A DNA stretch of 64,000 nt from Kitasatospora sp. NA04385 (lineage in GTDB: Bacteria; Actinomycetota; Actinomycetes; Streptomycetales; Streptomycetaceae), in contig NZ_CP054919.1 of assembly GCF_013364235.1 (NCBI RefSeq), positions 2,212,810 through 2,276,809 on the forward strand, written 5' to 3'. Position 1 is the stretch's first letter; every line of letters begins with the position of its first letter. The translations under genes were made by a program, and so were the position numbers. This document shows, piece by piece, positions 33,945-42,576 of this stretch. Below the pieces are notes generated by a model that ran no database searches, was not told where the DNA came from, and saw nothing but the letters and a program-made list of their open reading frames with translations.

Positions 33945-33966
33945 CCGGACGGGTGGACGCGGGCGG
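33945..33966 (+). repeat. Right copy of a 22-bp direct repeat
   Basis: Identical over 22 bases to 31562-31583, same orientation, 2,383 bases away. It lies between the third small gene and the WXG100 cluster. Confidence 0.8.
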
Positions 33967-34166
33967 CGGGGGCGGCGTTCGCTCGTTCCGGTCAAGGGGC
34001 AGCCGCCGTTCCAGTAAAGGACCGGCCAAAGGAACGGCCAAGGGTCGGGCAAGCGGCCGGGCGGGAAAGGGGGTGCGAATGTGGTGAACGACGGCGGTTG
34101 CGGCCGGTGCGTTCGCTAGCATGGCGCGCTCAAGTGGTCGGACCGACACCGGTGGTGGGGGATGGC

Positions 34167-34508
34167 GTGCTGAGCGTGGAGCCGGACGGCGGCGGCGGCA
34201 GCGGCGGCAGTGGCGGCGGGTTCCGGGTGGAGCCGGACGAGTTGGACGGGGCGGGGCAGACCGCGGGCGGCGTCGCCGAACGGGTGCCCGGCGGGACGAC
34301 GCGGGTGCTGGGCGCCTCCGACGAGGCCGAGGCGGGGCTGCGCGGCTGGACGACCGGGGGCGAGCTCGACGCCTGCACCGGCCAGTGGAAGCGGCTGCTG
34401 GACGAGCTCTCCGCCGAGATGGACCGCCAGGGCGACAACCTGCGGCGCACCGCGGCGAACTACCGCCGCGCCGAGCAGGACGCCGCCACCGGGCTGACGG
34501 GGCGGTGA
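34167..34508 (+). CDS. WXG100-like secretion partner
   Basis: A 113-aa protein: a Gly/Ser-rich start, then two helices joined by a GLRGWTTGGEL turn containing the Trp, as in WXG100 proteins (helix 2: CTGQWKRLLDELSAEMDRQG). I choose GTG 34167 because GGGGGA precedes it by 5 bases; the frame is open far upstream without a site. The hydrolase gene starts 2 bases after its stop. The pair resembles type VII secretion substrate partners. Confidence 0.65.
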   Translation: MLSVEPDGGGGSGGSGGGFRVEPDELDGAGQTAGGVAERVPGGTTRVLGASDEAEAGLRGWTTGGELDACTGQWKRLLDELSAEMDRQGDNLRRTAANYRRAEQDAATGLTGR

Positions 34509-34510
34509 GC

Positions 34511-36274
34511 ATGGACGTCCCCACGCTCCGCGACGCGGACCCGAACCGGCTGTTCACCGCCGCCGACGCCTACGCCGCGCTGGCCGCCGAGTTCTCCGGC
34601 CACGCCGACACCTGGCGCGGCGGCGTCGACGGCCGGGTGAGCGCCTCCGGCTGGACCGGCACCGCCGCGGACGGCGCCCGGCGCTCGCTGTCCCGGACCA
34701 CCGGCAAGCTCACCGCCGCGCACCTGGAACTGGCCCGGATCGCCCCCGTACTGCGGGAGGGCGCCGAGGCGTTCCTGCTGGCCCGCTCCAAACTGCGGGC
34801 CGCGCTGACCGACGCCGACGCGAACGGCTTCACCGTCGCCGACGACGGCGGCGTCTCCTGGCCGCCGCCGAGCGCCGCCGAGCGCCACGACCCGGACGCG
34901 CCGGACCGCTCCCGGCAGGGCACCGACCTGCGCGACCGGATCGCCGACGCGCTCTCCGAGGCCGCGCACGCCGACCAGGTCACCGCGCAGCGCCTGCGGC
35001 AGTACACCGAGGACGCCCGCAGCGGCGCCGGCCTGGACCCGGCCACCGCCGCGCTGCGGCTGAACAGCGCCGTCCTCGACGCGGTCAACCCGTTCGGCGG
35101 CCCCGAGGACCTGGTGCACGCCGGCATGCCCGGCAAGGACGCCCCGCCGACCGAGGTGAACGCCTGGTGGAAGGCGCTCCCGCCGGACGAGCAGCAGCGC
35201 CTGCTCCGGGCCTACCCGCAGGAGCTCGGCAACCGCGACGGCATGCCGACGCCCGCCCGCGACCAGGCCAACCGGATCAACCTGGACCGGATGGTCGCCG
35301 ACCTGTCCTCCCGCGACGACCTCTCCGACTGGGACCGGAAGAAGCTGGAGGGCTTCCGGGCGATCCAGGGCCGGCTGGCCGAGGAGCAGGGCAAGCAGCC
35401 CCCCGCCTACCTGATGGTGATCGGCGACCAGGGCCAGGGCCGGGCCGCCATCGCCTACGGCAACCCGGACACCGCGGACGACGTGGTGGCGTACGTGCCC
35501 GGCCTGAACACCGAGGTCAAGAACATGGCCGGCGGCGACGCCAACCGGGCCCGCGACCTGTGGCAGGCCGCGCACGACACCGACCCGAGCCGCTCCACCG
35601 CCTCGATCGCCTGGCTCGGCTACGACACCCCGCAGGTCAAGGGCCTCAGTCCCGACATGTTCGCGGTGGCCGACGACGAGCGGGCCGAGCAGGGCGGCGC
35701 GGCCTACCAGGGCTTCCTCCAGGGCCTGCGCGCCTCGCACGAGGGGCAGCCCGCGCACCTGACCGCGCTGGGCCACTCGTACGGCTCGTTCACCGTCGGG
35801 CAGGCCGCGCAGCGCCCCGGCGGCATCCCGGCGGACGACGTCATCCTGGTCGGCTCCCCCGGCACCGGTGCGCAGCGGGCCTCGGAGCTGGGCGTCGGCG
35901 CGGACCACGTGTGGGTGGGCGCGGCCGAGCACGACCCGGTCTCACACCTGCCCAGCCACGACGAGGCCAAGGGCATCGGGATCGGCGCGGGCATCGGCGG
36001 CGTGCTGGCCGGGCCGCTGGGCGCGGTGGCCGGCGGGTTCCTCGGTGACAAGGTCGGCGGCAGCGGCGACCCGAACGAGCTGTGGTTCGGCCAGGACCCG
36101 GCCAGCCGCGAGTTCGGGGCGCACCGCTTCGACGTCGCGGACGGGCCGCTGGGCTTCGACTCGCACTCCGACTACTGGAACCAGGGCGACGGCCGGGACG
36201 GGCACTCGCTGCGCAACATGGGCTTGATCGTCTCCGGCCACGGCGACCGGGCGTCCGGACAGGAGTACCGATGA
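34511..36274 (+). CDS. WXG-type helical domain fused to DUF1023 alpha/beta hydrolase
   Basis: A 587-aa protein. Residues 1-110 are a helical WXG-like domain (SASGWTGTAADGARRSLSRT). Residues about 250-500 form a DUF1023-type alpha/beta hydrolase: nucleophile elbow LGHSYGSFTVG with its Ser, VAYVPGLN for the oxyanion strand, and an Asp/His pair later (AEHDPVSHL; HRFDVADG). A glycine-rich hydrophobic segment (IGIGAGIGGVLAGPLGAVAGGFLG) sits near residue 500. Such fusions occur in actinobacterial polymorphic secretion loci, and the substrate may be a lipid or ester. The next gene overlaps by ATGA. Secretion and toxicity are inferred from context. Confidence 0.75.
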   Translation: MDVPTLRDADPNRLFTAADAYAALAAEFSGHADTWRGGVDGRVSASGWTGTAADGARRSLSRTTGKLTAAHLELARIAPVLREGAEAFLLARSKLRAALTDADANGFTVADDGGVSWPPPSAAERHDPDAPDRSRQGTDLRDRIADALSEAAHADQVTAQRLRQYTEDARSGAGLDPATAALRLNSAVLDAVNPFGGPEDLVHAGMPGKDAPPTEVNAWWKALPPDEQQRLLRAYPQELGNRDGMPTPARDQANRINLDRMVADLSSRDDLSDWDRKKLEGFRAIQGRLAEEQGKQPPAYLMVIGDQGQGRAAIAYGNPDTADDVVAYVPGLNTEVKNMAGGDANRARDLWQAAHDTDPSRSTASIAWLGYDTPQVKGLSPDMFAVADDERAEQGGAAYQGFLQGLRASHEGQPAHLTALGHSYGSFTVGQAAQRPGGIPADDVILVGSPGTGAQRASELGVGADHVWVGAAEHDPVSHLPSHDEAKGIGIGAGIGGVLAGPLGAVAGGFLGDKVGGSGDPNELWFGQDPASREFGAHRFDVADGPLGFDSHSDYWNQGDGRDGHSLRNMGLIVSGHGDRASGQEYR

Positions 36275-36768
36275 ACGACGACCTGGCGCCCGACCTGCTC
36301 GCGGCCCGGTCCGCGCTGGACGAGCTGCTGGACTCCGCCCCCGCCGCGCTCACCCCCCCGGCGGTCTGGGCGGACGGCCCGTACGTCGCGGTCGCGCACG
36401 AGCACGCCTTCACCCGGGAGCCGGACGGCACCGCGCACCTGGAGAAGCGGCGCTACCTGCTGACCCGGGTGGCCGAACACCGCTACCCCGAGCTGCTGGC
36501 CCAGCTCGGGCGGGCCTGGCGGGAGCGCGGCTGGGTGGTGGAAAGCGAGGACGACCCGGTGCTGCCGGTGCTGCGGGCGAAGTCCCCGTACGGGACGGCC
36601 GAGTTCCGGATCGGCTTCGCGGGCAACGGCACGCTGCTGGCCCGCGTCGACGGGCTGTCCGCGCCCGTCGCCTCGTACCCGTTCGGCGGTGCCAGCACGG
36701 TGCCGATCGGGACGGACGGGCTGATGGACACCGTCCCCCGGCGGCAGGATCCGTTCTGGTCGGTCTAG
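36271..36768 (+). CDS. Putative cytoplasmic immunity/partner protein
   Basis: A 165-aa protein without signal peptide, translationally coupled to the hydrolase gene. It is clearly related to the following lipoprotein: both have a helix ending ALTP, a H-E-x-A segment with DGTA and LRRY/KRRYLLT, and the same ending pattern (PxGxDGxxDTxPRxxDPxWS). An acidic protein beside a putative secreted enzyme, it may be the inside immunity factor. No named domain recognised. Confidence 0.65.
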   Translation: MNDDLAPDLLAARSALDELLDSAPAALTPPAVWADGPYVAVAHEHAFTREPDGTAHLEKRRYLLTRVAEHRYPELLAQLGRAWRERGWVVESEDDPVLPVLRAKSPYGTAEFRIGFAGNGTLLARVDGLSAPVASYPFGGASTVPIGTDGLMDTVPRRQDPFWSV

Positions 36769-36831
36769 GGTCGGGGCGGGGGGGCGTGCCGGGGGCGTGC
36801 CGGGACGGGGCCTGCGGGGAGAGGGAGTCGG

Positions 36832-37398
36832 ATGAGGCGGCGAACAGCGGGTGCCGCGGCGGTGCTGGCCCTGGCGCTGGGCGCGGCGGGCTGCGGCTCG
36901 TCCGGCGGCGCCGCCGACCGCCGGGTGCTCGCGCTGGACACCGCCCGCACCCGGTTGCAGCAGCTGGTGGACGGCACCACCGGGGCGCTCACCCCCGCGG
37001 TGCGGTACGCCGACGACGCGTTCCGGGCCGTGCCGCACGAGAACGCCGCCCGCGACGACGACGGCACCGCCCGGCTGACCCTGCGCCGGTACGTGCTGAC
37101 CGAGGTCTCCGCCGCCAACCGGCCCCGGCTGCTGGCGCAGGTCCGGGCGTACTGGCAGGGCCTCGGCTACGCCCTGCCCGCGACGGACTCCCCCGACGAG
37201 GCGTCCGCGGCCGCCCCGGACGGCACCGGGGTGACGGTCACCGTCGGCGTGCCGGGCAACGTCACGGTGGTGGCCGGCGCCTGGGTGCCGGACCCGGGCG
37301 GCATCGCGCCGTTCGGCCCCGCCCCCAGCCCGCTGCCGACCGGCGCGGACGGGAGCCTCGACACGATGCCCCGGTTCCGCGATCCGGCCTGGTCCTGA
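36832..37398 (+). CDS. Lipoprotein paralogue of the preceding protein
   Basis: A 188-aa protein with a lipoprotein signal (MRRRTAGAAAVLALALGAAGC, lipobox LGAAGC). The mature part aligns with the 165-aa protein encoded just upstream. The duplication gives one cytoplasmic and one membrane-anchored copy, which suggests protection on both sides of the membrane or a signalling role. ATG 36832 has GGGGAGAGGGAG upstream. It ends the cluster. Confidence 0.75.
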   Translation: MRRRTAGAAAVLALALGAAGCGSSGGAADRRVLALDTARTRLQQLVDGTTGALTPAVRYADDAFRAVPHENAARDDDGTARLTLRRYVLTEVSAANRPRLLAQVRAYWQGLGYALPATDSPDEASAAAPDGTGVTVTVGVPGNVTVVAGAWVPDPGGIAPFGPAPSPLPTGADGSLDTMPRFRDPAWS

Positions 37399-37532
37399 CG
37401 CCGCGTCGGACTGCCGGGGCGGCGATCCGCCCGCGCCGCGCGGGACGTCACGCACCGTCAGGACAGATCCGGGCCGATCGGTCCTGATCGGGCGCCGAGG
37501 GGCAACTGACGGAGGGTGATGGGCGGGTGGCA

Positions 37533-37562
37533 TTGGGCTGTCGTGACCATGCTGGCTATAGT
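37533..37562 (+). promoter_or_regulatory. Promoter of the solute-binding lipoprotein gene
   Basis: TTGGGC (37533-37538), an 18-base spacer and TATAGT (37557-37562). Transcription should begin near 37569, leaving a leader of about 134 bases that includes a small hairpin (CCGAGggtcttCCTCGG region, near 37595-37612). The gene-less stretch 37399-37702 otherwise shows nothing. Confidence 0.6.
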
Positions 37563-37702
37563 CGGGACGATCTAGCCGGAACGGCGGCCGGCCGAGGGTC
37601 TTCCTCGGTATCGCCATGCCGCGTTCCGTCGCCGTGCTGCCGTGCCGTCCGTCGCCCCTGGGCTCGTCCCGTTCCGCTTCGTCCACGGGGAAGAGACGGG
37701 CC

Positions 37703-38620
37703 ATGGTTCAGTTCACCGGGCGGGGGCGCAGCGCGCTCGCCGCCGTCGTAGGCGCGACGTTGCTGGCGAGCGGTTGCGGTGTCGTCGGCGGGGGCGGGGA
37801 CTCCGCGCACCGGCAGACGGACCTGCGGTCGCTGCTGCCGGAACGGGTGCGCAAGTCGGGGGTGCTGACGGTCGGCGCCTCGTTCACCGCGGCGCCGGTG
37901 GTCTACCGCAACGACCGCAACGAGCCGGACGGGCTCGACCCGCACCTGGCGGAGAAGCTCGGCGCGCTGCTGGGCATCAAGCTGGAGTTCCAGGACGCCG
38001 GGCCGTTCGCGAACGTGCTGCCGGGCCTGCTGGACCGCAAGTACGACGTCGCGATGTCCGGGATCACCGACACCAAGGAGCGCGAGCAGGGCCTCGGCAA
38101 GGACGGCGCGCAGGTCAACCCGGGCGTGGACTTCGTCGACTACTTCATGGCGGGCATCGGCATCGCCGTCGACAAGGGCAACCCGAAGCACATCATCAGC
38201 ATCGAGGGGCTGTGCGGGCACACCGTCACGGTCAAGAAGGGCACCACCCACGACGACCTGGTGCTGCGCCAGCAGCCGGTCTGCGCGCGCGAGGGGAACC
38301 CGCTGACCGTGCTGGAGACGGACAGCGACAACGCCGCGATCGAGAACCTCAAGGGCCCGGCGGACGCCTTCATCACCGACTACCCGAAGGCCACCTACGC
38401 GGTGCAGACCGTCGGCAACGGCAGCGCCTTCGAGATCGGCGGGCCGCAGCTGCAGCCCCGGCCGTTCGGCATCGCGCTGCGCAAGGACGACCAGCAGCTG
38501 CGCGACGCGCTGATGCGGGCGATGAACCGGCTGATCACCGAGGGTACCTACGACCAGGTGCTGGACGACCACCAGCTGACCGCCGGGGCGATCCAGAACT
38601 CGGTCACCAACGGCGCGTAG
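37703..38620 (+). CDS. Amino-acid ABC transporter-type solute-binding lipoprotein
   Basis: A 305-aa protein with a lipoprotein signal (LLASGC, Cys25) and an SBP_bac_3 fold: VRKSGVLTVGASFTAAPVVY, DGLDPHLAEKLGALLGIKLEF, LLDRKYDVAMSGITDTKER and DAFITDYPKATYAV. The family binds glutamate, glutamine or other amino acids outside the membrane. No permease or ATPase gene is beside it, so it is an orphan that must use a distant transporter or act in signalling. I choose ATG 37703, which sits directly before the signal peptide; ATG 37616 is in frame. Confidence 0.88.
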   Translation: MVQFTGRGRSALAAVVGATLLASGCGVVGGGGDSAHRQTDLRSLLPERVRKSGVLTVGASFTAAPVVYRNDRNEPDGLDPHLAEKLGALLGIKLEFQDAGPFANVLPGLLDRKYDVAMSGITDTKEREQGLGKDGAQVNPGVDFVDYFMAGIGIAVDKGNPKHIISIEGLCGHTVTVKKGTTHDDLVLRQQPVCAREGNPLTVLETDSDNAAIENLKGPADAFITDYPKATYAVQTVGNGSAFEIGGPQLQPRPFGIALRKDDQQLRDALMRAMNRLITEGTYDQVLDDHQLTAGAIQNSVTNGA

Positions 38621-38638
38621 GGCGGCCCGGGCCCGTGC

Positions 38639-38692
38639 GGGGGCCCGGCCGCGAGGGGGCCGCGCGGGGGCCCGGCCGCGAGGGGGCCGCGC
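38639..38692. repeat. Two tandem 27-bp GC-only-rich units after the solute-binding gene
   Basis: A 27-base unit beginning GGGGGCCCGGCCGCGAG is repeated exactly at 38639-38665 and 38666-38692, with the first bases of a third copy following. Units are self-complementary in part and can fold, so they probably form the terminator between the convergent solute-binding and phosphatase genes. Confidence 0.75.
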
Positions 38693-38709
38693 GGGGGATC
38701 CCGGGCGGT

Positions 38710-39768
38710 TCAGCCGGTGGTGAAGGCCAGGACCGCCACGTCGTCGGTCAGCGAGCCGGCGTGGCGGCGGACGTCCCGGTCCAGGAAGGCGACGACGGCC
38801 TCCGGTCCGGTGGCGGCCAGGGTGGCCAGCCGGGCGGCGAGCGGGTAGAACGCGCCGGTGCGGTCGCGGGCCTCGGTGAGGCCGTCGGTGTGCAGCAGCA
38901 GGGTGCGGTCGGGCGGCAGCGGGACGGTGGCGGGCGGCTCGGCGGGGCCGGCGGCGAGGTGGCCCAGGCCCAGCGGGAGGCCCTCGGGGCAGGACGCGGT
39001 GCCGACGCTGCCCGGGGCGAGCAGCAGCGGCGCCAGGTGGCCCCGGTTGACCAGGTCGATCCGGTCCGCGCCGGGGCGGTGCTGGACCAGCACCGCGGTG
39101 ACGAACAGCTCGCGGTCGCCGTCCTGTTCGGCGGCGCGGCGCACGTGCCGGTCCAGCTTGTCGGCGAGCTCGCCCAGGTCGGCGGTCTCGTGGGCGGAGA
39201 CCCGGAACGCGCCGATCACGTCGGCGACGGTGCGCACGGCGTCCAGGCCCTTGCCGCGGACGTCGCCCAGCAGGATGCGGGTGCCGTACCGGGTCTCGCA
39301 CACCTCGTACAGGTCGCCGCCGATGCCGACGTCCGCCTGCGCGGGGCGGTAGAGCCCGGCGGTGCGCAGGCCGCCGGCCCGGGCGGGGACGGGGCGCAGC
39401 ACGGTGTGCTGGAGGGTGTCGGCGACGGCCCGCACCCGGACCAGGTCGCGGGCCTGGCGGCGGCGCTGCGCGGCGAGTCCGGCGCCCATCGCGCCGGCCA
39501 GCGCGGTGGCCAGGTACGTCCACATGTGGTGCTGCTCGGCGAGGTGGCCGGCCCGCAGCGCGAGCAGGCCCTGCAGGGCGACGGTGGCGGCGGTGGCGCC
39601 GACGACCAGCGCGGGGCCGGCGCTGAACGCGACCACCACCGGGGCCACGGTGAGCAGGAAGCCCGCCGCGACGGTGCGCGGGACGGCCCACTCCAGGACC
39701 AGGTCGGCGACCAGCAGCAGGACCGGCAGCAGCCGCACCCAGGCGGGGGTGCGCAGCGCCGCGGCCAT
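38710..39768 (-). CDS. SpoIIE-type PP2C phosphatase with membrane N-terminus
   Basis: A 352-aa protein. Five or six hydrophobic helices fill residues 8-100, then a PP2C/SpoIIE domain: VGGDLYEV-type metal site (ADVGIGGDLYEVCE), LLGDVRGKGLDA, HTDGLTEARD and SLTDDVAVLAF, carrying the expected Asp ligands. Such enzymes dephosphorylate anti-sigma-factor antagonists (STAS proteins); no partner is encoded next to it. ATG 39768 has GGGAGG 5 bases upstream, which settles the start. The DNA just before contains ACCGGC repeats. Confidence 0.9.
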   Translation of the reverse strand: MAAALRTPAWVRLLPVLLLVADLVLEWAVPRTVAAGFLLTVAPVVVAFSAGPALVVGATAATVALQGLLALRAGHLAEQHHMWTYLATALAGAMGAGLAAQRRRQARDLVRVRAVADTLQHTVLRPVPARAGGLRTAGLYRPAQADVGIGGDLYEVCETRYGTRILLGDVRGKGLDAVRTVADVIGAFRVSAHETADLGELADKLDRHVRRAAEQDGDRELFVTAVLVQHRPGADRIDLVNRGHLAPLLLAPGSVGTASCPEGLPLGLGHLAAGPAEPPATVPLPPDRTLLLHTDGLTEARDRTGAFYPLAARLATLAATGPEAVVAFLDRDVRRHAGSLTDDVAVLAFTTG

Positions 39769-40059
39769 CGCGGCCTCCCAGCGGGCCCCGGCGGCCCCGG
39801 CGGCTCCGGCCGGCTCGGGCGTCCCGGGCGTCCCGACCGGCTCGGGTGCGGGCGCGGGCGGGCACGGACCGGAGCCGGTGCCGGTGCCGGTCGGCGGGGG
39901 CGGGCGGCGCTGTCATGCTGACCTCCTCGACGGCCGGGGCGGGTACGGTGCTGCTCCCATCGTCGCGCGCGGTCCGGCCCGGTCACCGCCCGCCAAGGTC
40001 CCGACGGTTCGGGACCTTCGGCCCGTTCCGGCCGGCCGGGCGGTGTGCCGTGAGCTGCG

Positions 40060-41328
40060 TCACCGTCCGGGCGGCCCGAGGTGCACCGGGAGGGTCCGGT
40101 GACCGCGCAGGACCAGCCGGTCCCGGCGGGCGGCCGGCCCCGCGGGGGCGAGCGCGGGGAAGCGGCGCAGCAGGGCGGGCAGCGCGGTGGCGGCCTCCAG
40201 CCGGGCGAGCCGGGCGCCGAGGCAGTAGTGCGGCCCGCTGCCGAAGCTGAGCGGGCGCCCGGCGGGCCGGTCCGGGTCCGCCCCGGGGCCGGTGGCGGGC
40301 TGGAAGCGCCAGGGGTCGAAGCGGGCCGGGTCGCGGTAGCGGCGCGGATCCCGGTTGGCGGCGCCGAGCAGCAGCAGGACGCCGGTGTGCCGGCCGACGG
40401 GGTGGCCCGCGACGGTGCGGTCGCCGTCGGCGGAGATCCGGGAGGTCAGCTGGACGGGCGGGTCGTGCCGCAGCACCTCGTCGACCAGCGCGCCCGCGTC
40501 GAGGGTGCCGTCCCGCAGGGCGTCGGCGGCCTCCGGGTGCGCGAACAGCCGGGCCAGGGCGTTGCCGAGCAGGTTGCCGGTGGTCTCGAACCCGGCGACC
40601 AGCAGTAGCGCGAGGTTGGCGATCAGCTCCCGGTCGGACAGCCGGCCCGGGTCCGCGTCGGCGGTCCGCACCAGGACGCTGACCAGGTCGTCCCGCGGGT
40701 CGGCGCGCCGCTCGGCGGCCAGCGCGGCGAAGTAGTCGGCGAGTTCGACGGCGGCCCGGTCGGCGGCGGCCAGCTCGTCCGGTTCCAGCGTCGCCTCCAG
40801 GGTGGCCGTCAGGTCGGCGGCGAGCGGGCGGAACAGGTGCCGGTCCGCCGCCGGGACGCCGAGCAGTTCGCAGATCACGCCGATCGGCAGCCGGAAGGCG
40901 AAGCCGTCCAGGAAGTCGACCGGCCCGTCGCCGGCCCGGTCCGCCCACCCGTCGAGCAGGCCCTCGACGGCGGCGGTGACGGCCGGGGCCAGCGCGGCGA
41001 CCCGGCGCGGGGTGAACACCGAGGCGATCAGGGTGCGCATCCGGCCGTGGTGGGGCGCGTTGCGCTGCAGGACCGACGGGGTGAGCAGGTACTGGCCGGG
41101 GTGGTCGAGGAAGTCCGGCTCGTACTGGGCGCGCAGGGCGGCGTCCGCGACCAGGAAGCCCGGTGCGCGCAGCACCTCCTCCGCCTCCGGGTACCCCGTC
41201 ACCACCACCAGGGACGGGTCTACCCGCACCACCGGCCCGAGCGCGCGCAGCCGCTCGTACAGCGGGTACGGGTCCCGGCGGCCCGCCGGGGCCATCAGCT
41301 CGTCGACGATGTCCGCGGCCTCGAACAC
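40060..41328 (-). CDS. Cytochrome P450
   Basis: A 422-aa soluble P450. The I-helix oxygen motif is LLLVAGFETTGN, the ExxR motif is EVLR in VDEVLRHDPPVQL, and the haem loop is FGSGPHYCLGARLAR with the Cys ligand. The sequence resembles the CYP107/CYP105-like bacterial hydroxylases of secondary metabolism. GTG 41328 has GGGGAGG just upstream; the frame continues open to 41538 without family residues. There is no ferredoxin or reductase gene next to it, so electron partners are elsewhere. Substrate unknown. Confidence 0.93.
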   Translation of the reverse strand: MFEAADIVDELMAPAGRRDPYPLYERLRALGPVVRVDPSLVVVTGYPEAEEVLRAPGFLVADAALRAQYEPDFLDHPGQYLLTPSVLQRNAPHHGRMRTLIASVFTPRRVAALAPAVTAAVEGLLDGWADRAGDGPVDFLDGFAFRLPIGVICELLGVPAADRHLFRPLAADLTATLEATLEPDELAAADRAAVELADYFAALAAERRADPRDDLVSVLVRTADADPGRLSDRELIANLALLLVAGFETTGNLLGNALARLFAHPEAADALRDGTLDAGALVDEVLRHDPPVQLTSRISADGDRTVAGHPVGRHTGVLLLLGAANRDPRRYRDPARFDPWRFQPATGPGADPDRPAGRPLSFGSGPHYCLGARLARLEAATALPALLRRFPALAPAGPAARRDRLVLRGHRTLPVHLGPPGR

Positions 41329-41458
41329 GGCGCCTCCCCGGGCCCGGCGCCCGCCCGTCCGGCGGCCGCTCCCCGCCCGGTAACGGCCCGGCCGGCCGCC
41401 CGGGTTCCCCGCGTCGCGGGGCCGGGCGGGCGGCGGGCGCTGGGTACGCTGGTCGGCC

Positions 41459-41818
41459 ATGGAGATCTGGATCAACCCGCGGTGCAGCAAGTGCCGCACC
41501 GCCCTGGGCGAGCTCGACGCGGCGGGCGTGGAGTACACCGTCCGCCGCTACCTGGACGACCCGCCCACCGCCGCCGAACTCACCGAGGTGCTGGGCCGGT
41601 TGGGCCTCGAACCGTGGGACGTGGCGCGCCCGGACGAGGCGGTGGCCGAGGAGCTGGGCCTGCGCTCCTGGGGCCGGACGGAGGCCGACCGGGCCCGCTG
41701 GGTGGCGGCGATGGCCGCGCACCCGGAGCTGATCCAGCGGCCGATCGTCACCGCGGACGACGGCTACACCGTCATCGGGCGCACGCCGGACGCGCTGAAG
41801 GACGTCCTCTCCCACTGA
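41459..41818 (+). CDS. ArsC/Spx-family thioredoxin-fold protein
   Basis: A 119-aa protein of the ArsC family. The active-site loop is NPRCSKCRTAL with Cys9 and Cys12, and RPIVTADDGYTVIGR is the conserved C-terminal loop. Glutaredoxin-linked arsenate reductases of this family reduce arsenate, but many actinobacterial members have no shown arsenate activity; no ars genes are nearby. Start ATG 41459, divergent from the P450 gene with 130 bases between. Confidence 0.88.
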   Translation: MEIWINPRCSKCRTALGELDAAGVEYTVRRYLDDPPTAAELTEVLGRLGLEPWDVARPDEAVAEELGLRSWGRTEADRARWVAAMAAHPELIQRPIVTADDGYTVIGRTPDALKDVLSH

Positions 41819-41850
41819 CCACCGGCCGCCCCCGGCCCCGCCTCCCGCCG

Positions 41851-41888
41851 GGCGTTACCGGGTCGGCCGGGCGTTACCGGGTCGGCCA
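41851..41888. repeat. 19-bp tandem duplication over the end of the HEAT pseudogene
   Basis: GGGCGTTACCGGGTCGGCC is present twice head to tail (41851-41869, 41870-41888). The stop codon of the HEAT-repeat remnant lies inside it. Confidence 0.8.
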
Positions 41889-42557
41889 GCCGGCCGGGGC
41901 GTCCGCGGCGTCCGGGGCGTCCGACGCGGGGTCCGCACCGAGCCCGGCGAGGGTGGCGCGGGCGGTGTGCCGCAGTTCCTCGTCCCGATCACTCCGGCTG
42001 AACGCGCCGCCGCGGTCGGGCCGCGCCAGCCAGGCCCGCAGCAGCGGGACGGCCGGGGCCGCGGCGGGGCCCATCCGCTCCAGGCAGGGCACGGCGACGC
42101 GGGCGGTGTGGACGTTCTCCGCCCAGGCCGGGAGCAGGACGTCCAGCACCGCCGGTGCCTCGGCCGCGCCGCCGACCGCCTGGAGGGCGGCCGCGCAGTG
42201 CACGGACGTCCACCCCGGCCCACCGCGTGCGCGCGCAGGCGCGGCAGGGCGGCGGCGGCCGCGGGGCCGATCGCGCCGAGCAGGTCCGCGACGTCGTCGA
42301 GGTCGTGGGCACGGAACGGCCCGCCGTCCTCGTCCAGCCCGGGCAGCAGCAGCGGCAGCACCTCGTCCGGGTCGGCGGCGACCGCCCAGAGCGTGCCGAC
42401 CGCGGCGAGCGCCGTCTCGGCGCCCCTGGCCCGCGGGCGCCGCCAGGGCCCGGACCGCGGGCAGCGCGGGCGCCGCCGCCGGGCCGAACCGCCGCAGCGA
42501 CCCCAGCGCGGCCCGGACCAGCGACCACCGCCCGTCGCGCACCGCCCGGTCGAGCAC
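41874..42557 (-). pseudogene. HEAT-repeat protein remnant: 5'-truncated with two frameshifts
   Basis: Three frames of the minus strand together spell a HEAT-repeat protein. Codons 1-35 from 42557 read SLVRAALGSLRRFGPAAAPA. The sense then moves to another frame near 42425-42435 (ETALAAVGTLWAVAADPDEV, then LPLLLPGLDED and LGAIGPAAAAALPRLRAHA). It returns to the first near 42220-42230 (GWTSVHCAAALQAVGG ... AVPCLERMGPAAAPAVPLLR). Each part has the repeated helix pairs of HEAT proteins. The upstream end is cut at the junction with the DUF1152 fragment, so the start is lost. The two frameshifts could in principle be assembly errors, but the truncation cannot be explained that way. Confidence 0.75.
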
Positions 42558-42576
42558 CTCGGCGACCGGGCCCGGC

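Noticed and set aside
41338..41538. N-terminal extension of the P450 to ATG 41538
   Set aside because: The added residues are Arg/Gly/Pro-rich, overlap the divergent ArsC gene and lack a ribosome site, whereas GTG 41328 has GGGGAGG.
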